Source: Tannerella sp.
GTDB taxonomy: Bacteria > Bacteroidota > Bacteroidia > Bacteroidales > Tannerellaceae
NCBI GenBank assembly: GCA_031267485.1
Contig: JAIRYY010000116.1
Span: 1-7,602 of the forward strand
Length of the DNA: 7,602 nt
Direction of reading: 5' to 3'
Below, piece after piece: positions 1 to 7,602 of the stretch. The translations under genes were made by a program, and so were the position numbers. Below the pieces are notes generated by a model, which was not told the origin of the DNA, ran no database searches, and saw only the letters and a list, made by a program, of their open reading frames with translations. Positions within the stretch are counted from its first letter, which is position 1, and the number at the start of each line of letters is the position of its first letter.

Positions 1-845
1 CGGAAGAGCGTCAGCCCGTAGTCGTCGATGACCGACCGGAAGTCGGCGGCGGCAGCGGCGTAAGCGGTCGAGGCCTCCGACGCGCTGGGCGCGAACGTAT
101 CCAGTTCCGGCCAGCCGAAGTGATTCCAGCATGCCCAGTACAGCTGCAGTTTGCCGCGAAAAGCCAGAGCGGCCGGTTTGGCGGCGCGGCCTACCTCCGA
201 TGCTTTCACCGGCAGTTTCTCATACGCATACGTGAAGTCGTCCTGAATGAACTGCTTGACCTGGGCTATCGGCGTGCGGGTAATATTTTCCACTTCCGAA
301 TTGTCATAGACGACATGTTCGATAAGCGGCACGTCGCCCCACATGGAAATCAGCTTGAAATAGACCATCCCGCGAAGCAGTCGCGCCTCGCCGATAATCG
401 TTTCGAGGTTCGCCCTCGATGACGGAGTGGCATCGGCCAGCATCTTCTCCACATTATCGATCACATAATTGGCGCGCGTCACGCCGCCGTACAGGTAACG
501 GTACATCTTGTCGAAACCGCTGGCATAACCGCTCGGATTGTAGTTGCCGCCATGATAGGCGTTGCCGAGCCGCAGGTTACCGTCCGTCACACTTGTTCCG
601 CGAACCCGGACATATTCGGCATGTCCGTCAAGATAGTAGTCGCGGTCGAAAAGCGGGCGGATATCCGCGTATGCGCCATACAGGGCGTACGTCGCATCCG
701 CTTCCGTCTTCCAGAAAGCGCTTGCCGCAAGATCCGTTGTCGGATCCTGATTCAGCAGATCCTGCACGCACGAGGTGGCGGACAGCAGCCATCCCGTCGC
801 CAGGCAGCATACGAGTGAAAGTCTGATTATATTTTTTATTTTCAT
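1..845 (-). CDS. SusD/RagB-family surface glycan-binding lipoprotein, N-terminal half (3' end cut by window edge)
   Basis: This is the N-terminal half of a SusD-like nutrient-binding lipoprotein, which caps a SusC barrel on the outer face of the outer membrane and captures oligosaccharides. I translated the minus strand from the ATG at 845: 281 codons stay open to base 1, about half the usual 500-600 residues. The N-terminus (MKIKNIIRLSL...) has basic residues, a hydrophobic core and a lipobox-like A-T-S-C, giving a predicted lipidated Cys26. Family signatures follow: the early acidic stretch D-L-L-N-Q-D-P (29-35), F-W-K-T-E-A-D-A (44-51), and the TPR-region motif R-G-M-V-Y-F-K-L with W-G-D-V-P-L-I (158-175). 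It starts 16 bases after the susC stop, so the two are almost certainly one operon. The start is well supported: the only other nearby ATG, a few bases upstream, is in another frame and stops after four codons. The ligand cannot be read from the sequence. Confidence 0.95.
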   Translation of the reverse strand, partial: MKIKNIIRLSLVCCLATGWLLSATSCVQDLLNQDPTTDLAASAFWKTEADATYALYGAYADIRPLFDRDYYLDGHAEYVRVRGTSVTDGNLRLGNAYHGGNYNPSGYASGFDKMYRYLYGGVTRANYVIDNVEKMLADATPSSRANLETIIGEARLLRGMVYFKLISMWGDVPLIEHVVYDNSEVENITRTPIAQVKQFIQDDFTYAYEKLPVKASEVGRAAKPAALAFRGKLQLYWACWNHFGWPELDTFAPSASEASTAYAAAAADFRSVIDDYGLTLF

Positions 846-861
846 AATCGTAACATTTTAA

Positions 862-3800
862 TTAAAACCCAATATTAAGACCTAAAGAATACGATGAGAC
901 CAGCGGGTACACGTCCGAGGCATAACCTCCGCTGTTCCCGCTTCCGCCCCGTTCAGGGTCAATACCGCGGAATTTCGTCAGCGTGGCAAGATTCTCGCCC
1001 GAGAAATAGATGCGAAAGCTGTTTACGTAAACAGTTTTCAGCCATTTCTGAGGCAGCGAATAACCCAGCTGCACGTTTTTCAGGCGCAGGTATGCCAGGT
1101 TATCCAGCCAGAAAGTCGTTTCTTCGCGGTTGGCGTTTCCGCTCAGGCGCGGCCAGTCGCCGTCGCGGTTTTCCCACGACCACGGTTCGTTCCAGTGATC
1201 CCACGACGAAGCGTAACGCTGCTGGGGGATGCCCATGTTGTTATAGTTGTTTATCCAGAAAGTCTTGCGTCCCGCGGCGCCCTGAAACATGACGGCCAGG
1301 TCGATCCCTTTCCACCGGACGTTGGTGTTCAGGGCGAAGTTTGTGGTAGGCCGGTCGCGCTGATAGCCGGTCTGGGCTACCTTGTCGTTGCCGTCAATCC
1401 GCCCGTCGCCGTTCACGTCTTTCCTCAGCACGTCGCCCGGCGATGAACCTTGCGGCGTGTTGCTGTAAATTTCGTTCCAAGTCTGCGCAATTCCGAGGGA
1501 TTCGTATGTATAGACAAAATGGTAAGGCATGTCCACATATTCCCAGCCTTTGTCGAGGAACTCGTTCCACTTCTGGAGCTGTGTCCAGTTTTTCGCGAAG
1601 TTCCCGTTCACCATGTAGCTGAAATCGCCTTTCCGGTCTTTCCATGTAAGGTTCACTTCGATGCCGCGGTTCCGCATGTCGCCGATGTTGTTTCGCGGGG
1701 CGCTGTAAGCCCCCGTCAGGTGGAGCGACATCTGCGACGGACGAATCATGCCCGTTGTCAGGCGGTCGTAGAAGTCAAGCTCGGTCGACAGCCGGCCTTT
1801 CAGGAAACCGAGGTCAAGGCCGATGTTGGTCACCTTGTTCGTCTCCCACGTGAGGTTCTGGTTAATCATCTTATTGTTAACGAAACCTTTCACGATGGTG
1901 CTTCCCATCATGTAATTGCTTGCCGTGAGCGTTTCCTTCTGTTCGTAGCGGCTGACGTCGTTGTTACCCAGCGTCCCGTACGATGCGCGCAACTTGCCCT
2001 GATACAGCCAGTCGCCCGCCAGGTTTTTCACGAAATCCTCTTCCGAGAAACGCCATCCCAGGGCTACCGAGGGGAAGAACCCGTACTGGTGTCCGGGGAG
2101 GAAGCGCGACGAACCGTCCGCACGGAAATTGACCTCCAGCAGGTATTTGTCGTATGCGACGTAGTTCAGACGTCCGATGTAGGAACGCAGTCCCTCGGTG
2201 TCGGAAGTGCCGCCCGTACCCTGCACGTCGGTCAGCGCCGCATTTATCTCATGCAGCGAGGGATGGAGGCGGTTGTTGCGCGATGCATTCAGACTGCGGT
2301 TGTACATGTATTCCTCGTTGTATGCGGCCATCAGGCTGAGATCGTGTCCGTCGGCGATTTTCAGGTTATAATCCAGGCGGCCGTTCAACTGAGTTTTGTA
2401 TCCCGATGCGGAGTTGTTCGAAACGCCTGCGTCTTCGCCCACATATACCCTCGAACCGTAAGCGCCGACCTGGAAGTTGTACGCCCTGTTCGGCGTGCTG
2501 GCCGACCAGGTGAACTGATTGTAGTAGTTCAGCGAATATTCGAGGTGCGCCGTCAGGCCTTTCACCGGTTTCCAGTCGAGGTACATGTTGCCGAGCGCTT
2601 CCTGCCTGTTCTGGTTGTTCAGATTGTTTACCATAAACGTATAAGGATTATACGCCTGTGCATCTTCGCCGTAAGCCATTACGCCGCCGTAATAACCCGA
2701 TACGGGGTCGTAGGGCGTGATGCCTGCAATAGCGTAATGCAAGTCGTAACCGCCTGTATTGGCCTGGTTATCCGTATCCGTGTAGCCGCCGCTCATGTAA
2801 TAGGTGCGTTTCGTCCAGTTTCCAGAGAAGCGGACGCCCACGGACAGGCTGTTGAGCAACTTGTAGTCGAAGTTAAACCGTGCGTTGTAGCGGGAATAGT
2901 CGTTGTTTACCTGCAAACCCTCCTGATCCTGTATGCCGATGGACGCATAGAAATTCGACTTGTCGTTGCTGCCGCTTGCCGACACGTTGTAGTTCTGCAT
3001 CGTGCCGAAGTCGCGCCTGATCCAGTCCCACCAGTCGGTATTCGGATAGCGGAGCGGGTCGATCATGCTCATCGCCAGCCACTGATCGATGGTTCCGTTC
3101 TTGAACTGATAGTTGGATTCCAGCGTGTTGACGGCCGCCGAACGCTGGTGAAGCGTCAGCGCCCGCGCGTAGTCCGGCATGAACTCGATGCTGTTGGTCG
3201 GGTAGGACATTGAATAGTTGCCCGACACGTTAAAGGATACCCTGTCCGAACCTTTCCCCGATTTGGTGGTGATCAGAATGACGCCGTTGGCCGCCCGCGA
3301 CCCGTAAATGGCGGCGGACGCCGCATCCTTGAGGACGGAGATGCTTTCGATATCATTCATGTTAAGGCGGTTGATGTTCACGTCCGGCATGCCGTCCACG
3401 ACAATCAGCGGCGCGGCGTTGTTGACCGTACCCATACCGCGTATCATCAGCGAGACATCCTCGCGTCCCGCCATACTGCTGTTCTGACTGACGGCAAGAC
3501 CCGGCAGCATACCCTGCAGACCGGACGACACATCGACCAGCGAACGGCTTGCCAGCGTCTCGTCCACCGTCATGGCCGACACGGCGCCGGTCAGGTTCAC
3601 CTTTTTCTGTGTGCCGTAACCGACCACCACGACCTCGTCAATCATTTGCATATCTTCCCTCAGCGTGACGTTGACGACGGTCCGGTTGCCAACCGTAACC
3701 GACTGCACGGCAAAGCCGAGGTACGAAAATTCCAGGACGGAAGTCTGGCCGGAAACCGTGATTACGTATTTCCCGTCAACATCCGTTGCGACTCCATTTG

Positions 3801-3975
3801 TTGTCCCTTTCACGGTGATATTCACGCCCGGAAGCGGTTCGCCGGATTCCTCCGTCACCACGCCCGATATGGAAATATTTCCCTGTGCGAAAGCGGAAAG
3901 AGAACAAATAACAACACTCAGGAAGAACAATATTCTCCGCAGTGTTTTCCGATTAATTGATTTATGATCATTCAT
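862..3975 (-). CDS. SusC/RagA-family TonB-dependent outer-membrane transporter
   Basis: This is a complete 1037-residue SusC-like transporter that imports glycan oligosaccharides across the outer membrane using TonB energy, in complex with the SusD partner encoded 16 bases downstream. A signal peptide covers residues 1-30, with cleavage predicted after S-A-F-A. A carboxypeptidase-regulatory-like beta-sandwich domain follows (about 34-106: I-S-G-V-V-T-E-E, L-P-G-V-N-I-T-V-K-G-T, D-V-D-G-K-Y). Next come the D-E-V-V-V-V-G-Y-G-T-Q-K-K segment (113-125) and a plug domain (about 125-240) with I-R-G-M-G (178-182), P-L-I-V-V-D-G-M-P (189-197), and L-K-D-A-A-S-A-A-I-Y-G (215-225). The remainder is a beta-barrel ending in Phe, as usual for outer-membrane proteins. 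An EF-hand-like loop D-V-N-G-D-G-R-I-D-G-N-D lies at 853-864; similar loops are frequent in SusC barrels. There is no N-terminal STN signalling domain, so direct ECF sigma/anti-sigma signalling through this receptor is unlikely. No frameshift is visible. Substrate unknown. Confidence 0.97.
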   Translation of the reverse strand: MNDHKSINRKTLRRILFFLSVVICSLSAFAQGNISISGVVTEESGEPLPGVNITVKGTTNGVATDVDGKYVITVSGQTSVLEFSYLGFAVQSVTVGNRTVVNVTLREDMQMIDEVVVVGYGTQKKVNLTGAVSAMTVDETLASRSLVDVSSGLQGMLPGLAVSQNSSMAGREDVSLMIRGMGTVNNAAPLIVVDGMPDVNINRLNMNDIESISVLKDAASAAIYGSRAANGVILITTKSGKGSDRVSFNVSGNYSMSYPTNSIEFMPDYARALTLHQRSAAVNTLESNYQFKNGTIDQWLAMSMIDPLRYPNTDWWDWIRRDFGTMQNYNVSASGSNDKSNFYASIGIQDQEGLQVNNDYSRYNARFNFDYKLLNSLSVGVRFSGNWTKRTYYMSGGYTDTDNQANTGGYDLHYAIAGITPYDPVSGYYGGVMAYGEDAQAYNPYTFMVNNLNNQNRQEALGNMYLDWKPVKGLTAHLEYSLNYYNQFTWSASTPNRAYNFQVGAYGSRVYVGEDAGVSNNSASGYKTQLNGRLDYNLKIADGHDLSLMAAYNEEYMYNRSLNASRNNRLHPSLHEINAALTDVQGTGGTSDTEGLRSYIGRLNYVAYDKYLLEVNFRADGSSRFLPGHQYGFFPSVALGWRFSEEDFVKNLAGDWLYQGKLRASYGTLGNNDVSRYEQKETLTASNYMMGSTIVKGFVNNKMINQNLTWETNKVTNIGLDLGFLKGRLSTELDFYDRLTTGMIRPSQMSLHLTGAYSAPRNNIGDMRNRGIEVNLTWKDRKGDFSYMVNGNFAKNWTQLQKWNEFLDKGWEYVDMPYHFVYTYESLGIAQTWNEIYSNTPQGSSPGDVLRKDVNGDGRIDGNDKVAQTGYQRDRPTTNFALNTNVRWKGIDLAVMFQGAAGRKTFWINNYNNMGIPQQRYASSWDHWNEPWSWENRDGDWPRLSGNANREETTFWLDNLAYLRLKNVQLGYSLPQKWLKTVYVNSFRIYFSGENLATLTKFRGIDPERGGSGNSGGYASDVYPLVSSYSLGLNIGF

Positions 3976-4022
3976 ACTTGTGATTAAAAAATTATGTATC
4001 TCGATTTAATTCAATAGATTTA

Positions 4023-4054
4023 TGCCGGCATCCCGCGTGGCGGGCAACCCGGCA
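4023..4054 (-). promoter_or_regulatory. GC-rich hairpin in the susC leader
   Basis: Read on the minus strand, outer arms TGCCGG and CCGGCA enclose inner arms CCCGC and GCGGG with a CAC loop; a 4x3 internal loop separates the two stems. The structure lies 48 bases upstream of the susC ATG in otherwise AT-rich sequence. No U-run follows on either strand, so it is not a standard intrinsic terminator. It could be a leader element affecting translation or mRNA stability, or a transcription-factor or small-RNA target; none of these can be shown from the sequence. Confidence 0.5.
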
Positions 4055-4199
4055 GCGTTGGGGCGAACAGCCGTCCGCCGCGTTTTTCAAAAAGGTTTCA
4101 TTTCCGTTTATCCATAGGCATATAATTTTAAGGGTTTCACAACAGTTATCAAAAACGGGCATGGGAAATCCCACCCGAAATAAAATCGCGGGAGACATG

Positions 4200-4213
4200 G
4201 AGAATTATCCGGT
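4200..4213. repeat. 14-bp direct repeat, copy 1
   Basis: GAGAATTATCCGGT here matches GAGAGTTATCCGGG at 4398-4411 in 12 of 14 positions, in the same orientation, with about 200 bp between them across the dinucleotide tract. A pair of regulator sites upstream of susC is possible, but the match is short enough that chance is not excluded. Confidence 0.3.
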
Positions 4214-4315
4214 AACGGGCGACGTATAAAACCGGAAATAAATTCAATAATAAGCAGGAAAAATATTTTGGAAAACCTATTTTTAGTATATTCCGCGCGC
4301 GATTCGCAAACCTGC

Positions 4316-4361
<46 letters not shown>

Positions 4362-4376
4362 GAATCGTGCCAAATC

Positions 4377-4402
4377 CTCTCATCCAAAGACTTGGATGAG
4401 AG
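4377..4402. repeat. Perfect 11-bp inverted repeat next to the dinucleotide tract
   Basis: CTCTCATCCAA and TTGGATGAGAG are exact reverse complements separated by a 4-base loop (AGAC on the plus strand). The repeat begins 20 bases from the (TC)n tract, on the promoter side. In the predicted susC mRNA it would be a stable hairpin about 75 nt from the 5' end. No U-run follows on the minus strand (GATTTGGC comes next), so it does not look like an intrinsic terminator. It could instead be a dimeric regulator's operator. One arm ends in GAGAG, which resembles the adjacent repeat unit and could pair with the TC strand in alternative structures. Confidence 0.75.
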
Positions 4403-4411
4403 TTATCCGGG
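4398..4411. repeat. 14-bp direct repeat, copy 2
   Basis: GAGAGTTATCCGGG matches 4200-4213 in 12 of 14 positions. It overlaps the outer end of the 11-bp inverted repeat by five bases, so the first bases of the match may simply reflect that repeat. Confidence 0.3.
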
Positions 4412-4480
4412 ATGTGAGATTGAGAAAAAATATTCATATTATTATTCGTTTTTCATGAACTTTTTGTGAGTTTTCGCTTG

Positions 4481-4511
4481 CAAATATAAACACATATTTC
4501 GAGAAAACAAT
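4481..4511 (-). promoter_or_regulatory. Predicted Bacteroidota-type promoter for the susC/susD operon
   Basis: On the minus strand TATATTTG (4488-4481) matches the Bacteroidota primary-sigma -7 consensus TAnnTTTG perfectly. ATTG (4511-4508) matches the -33 element TTTG in three of four positions, with a 19-base spacer, inside the accepted 19-21 range. Transcription would start near 4476, giving a leader of about 500 nt before the susC ATG at 3975. I found no equally good match closer to susC; a weak candidate near 4120-4160 keeps only part of the -7 motif. Confidence 0.65.
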
Positions 4512-4611
4512 GATTAATTTTAAAAAAAGTATTATATCAACCGGATAGCGATTGGAGAAGGTCTGGAATGATGTGGAAACAATCAACATAAATATATCAC
4601 ATCACCGGCCC

Positions 4612-7104
4612 TCATTCGCTTTGCAATCTGAGCGAGGCGGTCTGCAAGCCTCTGGCTCTGGCTTCGAAGCGGATGGTTCCAGCCTGTTCGGACGATTGCA
4701 CGATGGCTACCAGCTGTCCTTTGAATACGCTCATCTGCGGCAGGTGGAACTGTTCGATATTTGTCGGATCGCCGTTTGCCGCGGCACGGTAGACGCCGGC
4801 GCCCTTTACGCTGAAACGGATGGAATGGGCGGCGTCCGGACAGAGATTGCCGTCTTTGTCGACTACGCGGACGGTGATGAACGACAGGTCACGGCCGTCT
4901 GCCGTCAGCGCGGTACGGTCTGCCGACAGTTCGAGGTGGTGCGGTTTGCCGGCCGTGCGCACTTCCTGTTCGGCGACGGCCCGGCCGTCCCGGTCGTAGG
5001 CAACGACGCGGACGACGCCCGGCTCATATTTCACATCCATCCACATCAGGCGGTAACGGCGCTGGCGCAGCATCGCGTCGCGGGCTTCCGGCGTGTCGGT
5101 TTCGGCTGCCGTCAGGCTCTCGTCCTTGCTGATGCGTCCCTGGCTTTTTCCGTTGATGAACAGCTCGGCGGACGGATGGCTGGTATACACGAAGACGGGG
5201 GTCACTTCGCCCTCGCGACCGGGCCACGTCCAGTGCGGCAGGATGTGCAGTGTTTCCGCGCCGGGGTTCCAGTGGCTGCGGTAGAGGTAGTAACGGTCTT
5301 TGGGTATCCCGGCCAGGTCGATGATGCCGAACATCGAACTGTGGTTCGGCCAGCGGTTGTAGTAGGGCGTCGGTTCGCCCAGATAGTCGAAGCCCGTCCA
5401 CACAAATTCGCCGATGCACCACGGGTAGTCGTCGTGCTGCACGAAATCGTCGTCCGGCAGGTTCGACCAGCCCGGTTCGCCCAGGTCGTAGCTTGAGCAG
5501 TGGCCGTCGCCGTACTGTTGGCGGCTCGTCTTCTCCGCCGGGAAATAATACACGCCGCGCGAACTGACGGTCGACGCCGTTTCGCTTCCCAGCACAATCC
5601 GCTGGGCCAGCTCGCTGTACGCCTGCCGGTAGAACTGCAGGCGGTAGTTGAAGCCCACCACATCCATCGTCGAGGCGAAATGGCTTTTCATCGCCGCTTC
5701 CGCATGGTCGATACCCATCGTGACCTTGCGGGTCGGGTCTTCGCGATGACAGATATCCTGCAGGAAGCGGGCTGTCCGCACGCCTTCGGGGCGGTCCTGT
5801 CCCGGCACCTCGTTGCCGATACTCCACATCACGACGGAGGGATTGTTGCGGTAGTGGCGCACCATGTTGACGATGTCCTTCTCCGCCCAGTCGTTGAAAT
5901 ACAGGTTGTAGCCGTTGCGGCATTTGGCGAGCTGCCATTCGTCGAAAGCCTCGACCATCATCATGAACCCCATTTCGTCGCAGAGTTCGACCAGTTCGGG
6001 CGCGGGCATGTTGTGCGAGGTGCGTATGGCATTGCATCCCATATCCTTCAGGAGGGCGAGCTGCCGGCGCAGGGCGCTCACGTTGACGGCCGCGCCGAGC
6101 GGGCCGAGGTCGTGGTGGTTGCATACGCCGCGGAACTTCGTCATCCGGCCGTTAAGGAACATGCCACTGTCGGGTATGATTTCGAATTTGCGGATGCCGA
6201 AACGGGTCGCATACTCGTCTTTCAACCCGTCGCCGGCATACAGCTTCGATACGGCCGTGTACAGTTCCGGCGCGTCGGGCGACCACAGGGCCGGCTTTTC
6301 AATCACGAAATTCTGTTCAAACGTGTTTTCGTCAAAACGTCCCGGCCCCGCGCTCTCCGCCCGGCTGACCACGTTTTGCCGTCCGTCGCGTATCTCCGTC
6401 ACCAGACGCAGGTCACGCGGCAGCTCGCCGGCGCCGGCGACCGTCGTTTTCAGGTTCACGCGGGCATAGTCGCCGTTCACGGCCGGCGTGGTGAGGTACG
6501 TCCCCCATACGGGAATATGCACGTCGCCGGCGATGTCCACATGCACGTTGCGGTAGAGGCCTGCTCCCGGATACCAGCGCGACGATTCGGTGAAGTTCTC
6601 CAGCCGGACGGCCAGCGTGTTGTCCGCCGCTTTCAGGTAAGGCGTGACGTCGAAATGGAAACTGTTGTATCCATACGGCCAGAAACCCACTTCGCGGCCG
6701 TTCAGGTACACGCGCGCATTGCTCATGGCGCCGTCGAAGCGGATGGAAGCCGTCTTCCCCGCGCCGAAACCGGGCGCGTCGAAACGGATGCGGTACCATC
6801 CCACGCCGATAAACGGCAAGCCGCCCGTACGTCCCGCCTTGAGCGAGGCCCGATTTTCACCGTCCTGCGCGATGGCCACGTTCTGCACGTCGGCATTGCC
6901 GTCGAACGGCCCGTAGATTGCCCAGTCGTGTGGGACGGTCACCGACTGCCACCCGGCGTCGTCGAAACCGGGACTGACGGCTCCGGCGTCGTCGACACGC
7001 GAAAATTTCCAGTTCTTTTCCAGCAGGAACGAACTCCTCGCCTGACCCGAAACAATGCCGGCGCAGGCACATACGAAGATTGATGATAAGATTACTTTTT
7101 TCAT
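4612..7104 (-). CDS. Secreted family 2 glycoside hydrolase, probable beta-galactosidase
   Basis: This 830-residue enzyme probably releases beta-galactosyl residues from imported oligosaccharides in the periplasm. A signal peptide (MKKVILSSIFVCACAGIVSG, 1-20) precedes the sugar-binding jelly-roll (about 26-195, with V-P-H-D-W at 57-61 and G-V-G-W-Y-R near 100-105). An immunoglobulin-like domain (about 196-306) and the TIM barrel (about 307-615) follow. The barrel holds R-G-V-C-N-H-H-D-L-G (325-334), acid/base Glu432 in W-S-I-G-N-E and nucleophile Glu508 in G-S-E-T-A-S. The C-terminus fits a DUF4982-type module (about 630-715) and a GH2 C-terminal Ig-like module (about 720-828). I place the start at 7104: the frame is open back to 7257, but those codons span a terminator and a promoter, and the signal peptide begins at 7104. 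ATG 7113 (M-Y-L-M-K-K) is an alternative. Beta-galactosidase is favoured over beta-glucuronidase because I see no N-x-K carboxylate motif, but specificity is not proven. Confidence 0.93.
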   Translation of the reverse strand: MKKVILSSIFVCACAGIVSGQARSSFLLEKNWKFSRVDDAGAVSPGFDDAGWQSVTVPHDWAIYGPFDGNADVQNVAIAQDGENRASLKAGRTGGLPFIGVGWYRIRFDAPGFGAGKTASIRFDGAMSNARVYLNGREVGFWPYGYNSFHFDVTPYLKAADNTLAVRLENFTESSRWYPGAGLYRNVHVDIAGDVHIPVWGTYLTTPAVNGDYARVNLKTTVAGAGELPRDLRLVTEIRDGRQNVVSRAESAGPGRFDENTFEQNFVIEKPALWSPDAPELYTAVSKLYAGDGLKDEYATRFGIRKFEIIPDSGMFLNGRMTKFRGVCNHHDLGPLGAAVNVSALRRQLALLKDMGCNAIRTSHNMPAPELVELCDEMGFMMMVEAFDEWQLAKCRNGYNLYFNDWAEKDIVNMVRHYRNNPSVVMWSIGNEVPGQDRPEGVRTARFLQDICHREDPTRKVTMGIDHAEAAMKSHFASTMDVVGFNYRLQFYRQAYSELAQRIVLGSETASTVSSRGVYYFPAEKTSRQQYGDGHCSSYDLGEPGWSNLPDDDFVQHDDYPWCIGEFVWTGFDYLGEPTPYYNRWPNHSSMFGIIDLAGIPKDRYYLYRSHWNPGAETLHILPHWTWPGREGEVTPVFVYTSHPSAELFINGKSQGRISKDESLTAAETDTPEARDAMLRQRRYRLMWMDVKYEPGVVRVVAYDRDGRAVAEQEVRTAGKPHHLELSADRTALTADGRDLSFITVRVVDKDGNLCPDAAHSIRFSVKGAGVYRAAANGDPTNIEQFHLPQMSVFKGQLVAIVQSSEQAGTIRFEARARGLQTASLRLQSE

Positions 7105-7123
7105 GAGATACATTTTTTGATTG

Positions 7124-7155
7124 CAAAGATGGAAAAACTTTTTGAAACAGCCAAA
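7124..7155 (-). promoter_or_regulatory. Predicted Bacteroidota-type promoter of the GH2 gene
   Basis: On the minus strand TTTG (7155-7152) is followed after exactly 20 bases by CATCTTTG (7131-7124), which matches TAnnTTTG except for the first base. It lies directly downstream of the terminator and 19 bases before the ATG at 7104. A transcript starting near 7119 would have a leader of about 15 nt. This supports the start at 7104 over 7113 and rules out the longer reading frame from 7257. Confidence 0.65.
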
Positions 7156-7160
7156 AACGG

Positions 7161-7196
7161 GGAAAAAGGATGAGGGTGAAAAATTTTCCACCCTCA
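7161..7196 (-). terminator. Intrinsic terminator of the upstream susD-like gene
   Basis: On the minus strand TGAGGGTG (7196-7189) pairs with CACCCTCA (7178-7171). The stem can continue inward through GAAAA/TTTTT with one G-U pair. TCCTTTTTCC (7170-7161) follows immediately as the U-rich tail. It lies 74 bases after the stop of the upstream SusD-like gene and just ahead of the GH2 promoter, so it separates the two transcription units. Confidence 0.8.
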
Positions 7197-7269
7197 CGCA
7201 TGGATTGGTGATTGAACCTGCGTACCTTGACGGCACACGACAGTTCATTAATCTCATGCTCCCTTACGG

Positions 7270-7602
7270 TTAATAACCCGGATTCTGCTTAATGACGCCC
7301 TGGCCTTCGTTGATTACGGACTGAGGCAGCGGGAGGCGCTGATAATTTTCATTGACCAGCGTCGGTTCGCCCAGTATCTGGCTTTTTCTTTTTATCAGCT
7401 CCACATACGTGCCGTCGCGGATAATATCCTGACGGCGGCAGCCCTCGAAATAAAACTCATGCGCCCGTTCCATCATCAGCTTGTCGAGGAAATCGCGCGT
7501 GCCGGAGAACGAACTCATCGTATAGGCGGGCAATTCCGCACGGGTGCGCACCCTGTTCAGCAGGTCGACGGCTTCCTGCGTAACCGCATTTCCCCTGCGC
7601 AC
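7270..7602 (-). CDS. SusD/RagB-family lipoprotein, C-terminal 110 residues (5' end cut by window edge)
   Basis: This is the C-terminal end of a second SusD-like glycan-binding lipoprotein, distinct from the one at 1-845. The reading frame enters from the right edge with no start codon of its own; the first codon, GTG, is internal. It ends at TAA (7272-7270). Family features are the helix with L-L-N-R-V-R-T-R-A, the conserved M-E-R-A-H-E-F-Y-F-E-G-C-R-R-Q-D-I-I-R (the counterpart of the usual E-R-x-x-E-x-x-F-E-G-x-R-x-x-D-L-x-R), and the terminal L-P-L-P-Q-S-V-I-N-E...Q-N-P-G-Y. A partner susC gene is expected just upstream, outside the window. An intrinsic terminator follows, so it is probably the last gene of its own operon. 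Ligand unknown. Confidence 0.95.
   Translation of the reverse strand: MRRGNAVTQEAVDLLNRVRTRAELPAYTMSSFSGTRDFLDKLMMERAHEFYFEGCRRQDIIRDGTYVELIKRKSQILGEPTLVNENYQRLPLPQSVINEGQGVIKQNPGY

Noticed and set aside
1450..3213. Long plus-strand open frame (587 codons) opposite the SusC-like gene
   Set aside because: It is the antisense shadow of a GC-rich gene with clear family motifs. It has no recognisable domain, and its composition is rich in Val, Arg and His as such shadows usually are.
4569..4604. Possible terminator of the GH2 gene (7-bp arms TGATGTG/CACATCA)
   Set aside because: The loop is 22 bases and no U-run follows. The nearest T-run on the minus strand (near 4527-4521) is about 40 bases further on and has no adjoining stem.
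4552..5496. Plus-strand open frame of 314 codons overlapping the GH2 3' end
   Set aside because: Almost all of it lies opposite GH2 coding sequence, and its translation resembles no family.
5500..7083. Long plus-strand open frame (527 codons) opposite the GH2 gene
   Set aside because: It is antisense to the GH2 gene, whose catalytic motifs and domain order are intact. It shows no domain, signal peptide or promoter of its own.
7105..7257. N-terminal extension of the GH2 frame to ATG 7257
   Set aside because: The extension runs across a strong intrinsic terminator and a promoter, and it would place the signal peptide internally.

Overview
The window is a piece of a polysaccharide utilization locus (PUL) from a member of the Bacteroidota, most likely Bacteroidales. 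The evidence is a full-length SusC-type TonB-dependent transporter followed 16 bases later by a SusD-type lipoprotein, a second SusD-type C-terminus upstream, a secreted family 2 glycoside hydrolase, and two promoters of the Bacteroidota form (TTTG, 19-21 bases, TAnnTTTG). The coding sequence is clearly GC-rich by eye while the intergenic DNA is AT-rich. That would suit a higher-GC Bacteroidales lineage such as Alistipes-like or Muribaculaceae-like groups, but the genus cannot be fixed from this window.

All recognisable genes lie on the minus strand, so transcription runs from high to low coordinates. In that order they are: the C-terminal end of a first SusD-like protein (7602-7270, cut by the window edge); an intrinsic terminator (7196-7161); a promoter (7155-7124); a GH2 beta-galactosidase-type enzyme (7104-4612); a long non-coding stretch (4611-3976) with a promoter (4511-4481), an inverted repeat, a perfect 39-bp TC/GA dinucleotide tract and a GC-rich hairpin; a complete SusC-like transporter (3975-862); and the N-terminal half of a second SusD-like lipoprotein (845-1, cut by the window edge). 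No convincing plus-strand gene was seen.

The probable division of labour follows the Sus paradigm. The SusD lipoproteins capture an oligosaccharide at the cell surface. The SusC barrel imports it with TonB energy. The periplasmic GH2 enzyme then removes a non-reducing beta-linked sugar, most likely galactose. The GH2 gene sits between two susC/susD-type modules and appears to be its own transcription unit, so the locus may handle two related glycans or two sizes of one glycan.

The most unusual part is the roughly 500-nt untranslated leader predicted for the susC/susD transcript. It carries an uninterrupted 19.5-copy dinucleotide repeat flanked by dyad symmetries, which makes it a candidate slippage-prone regulatory element. 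No regulator gene (HTCS, AraC-type, or ECF sigma/anti-sigma), RNA gene, insertion sequence or CRISPR array is visible.
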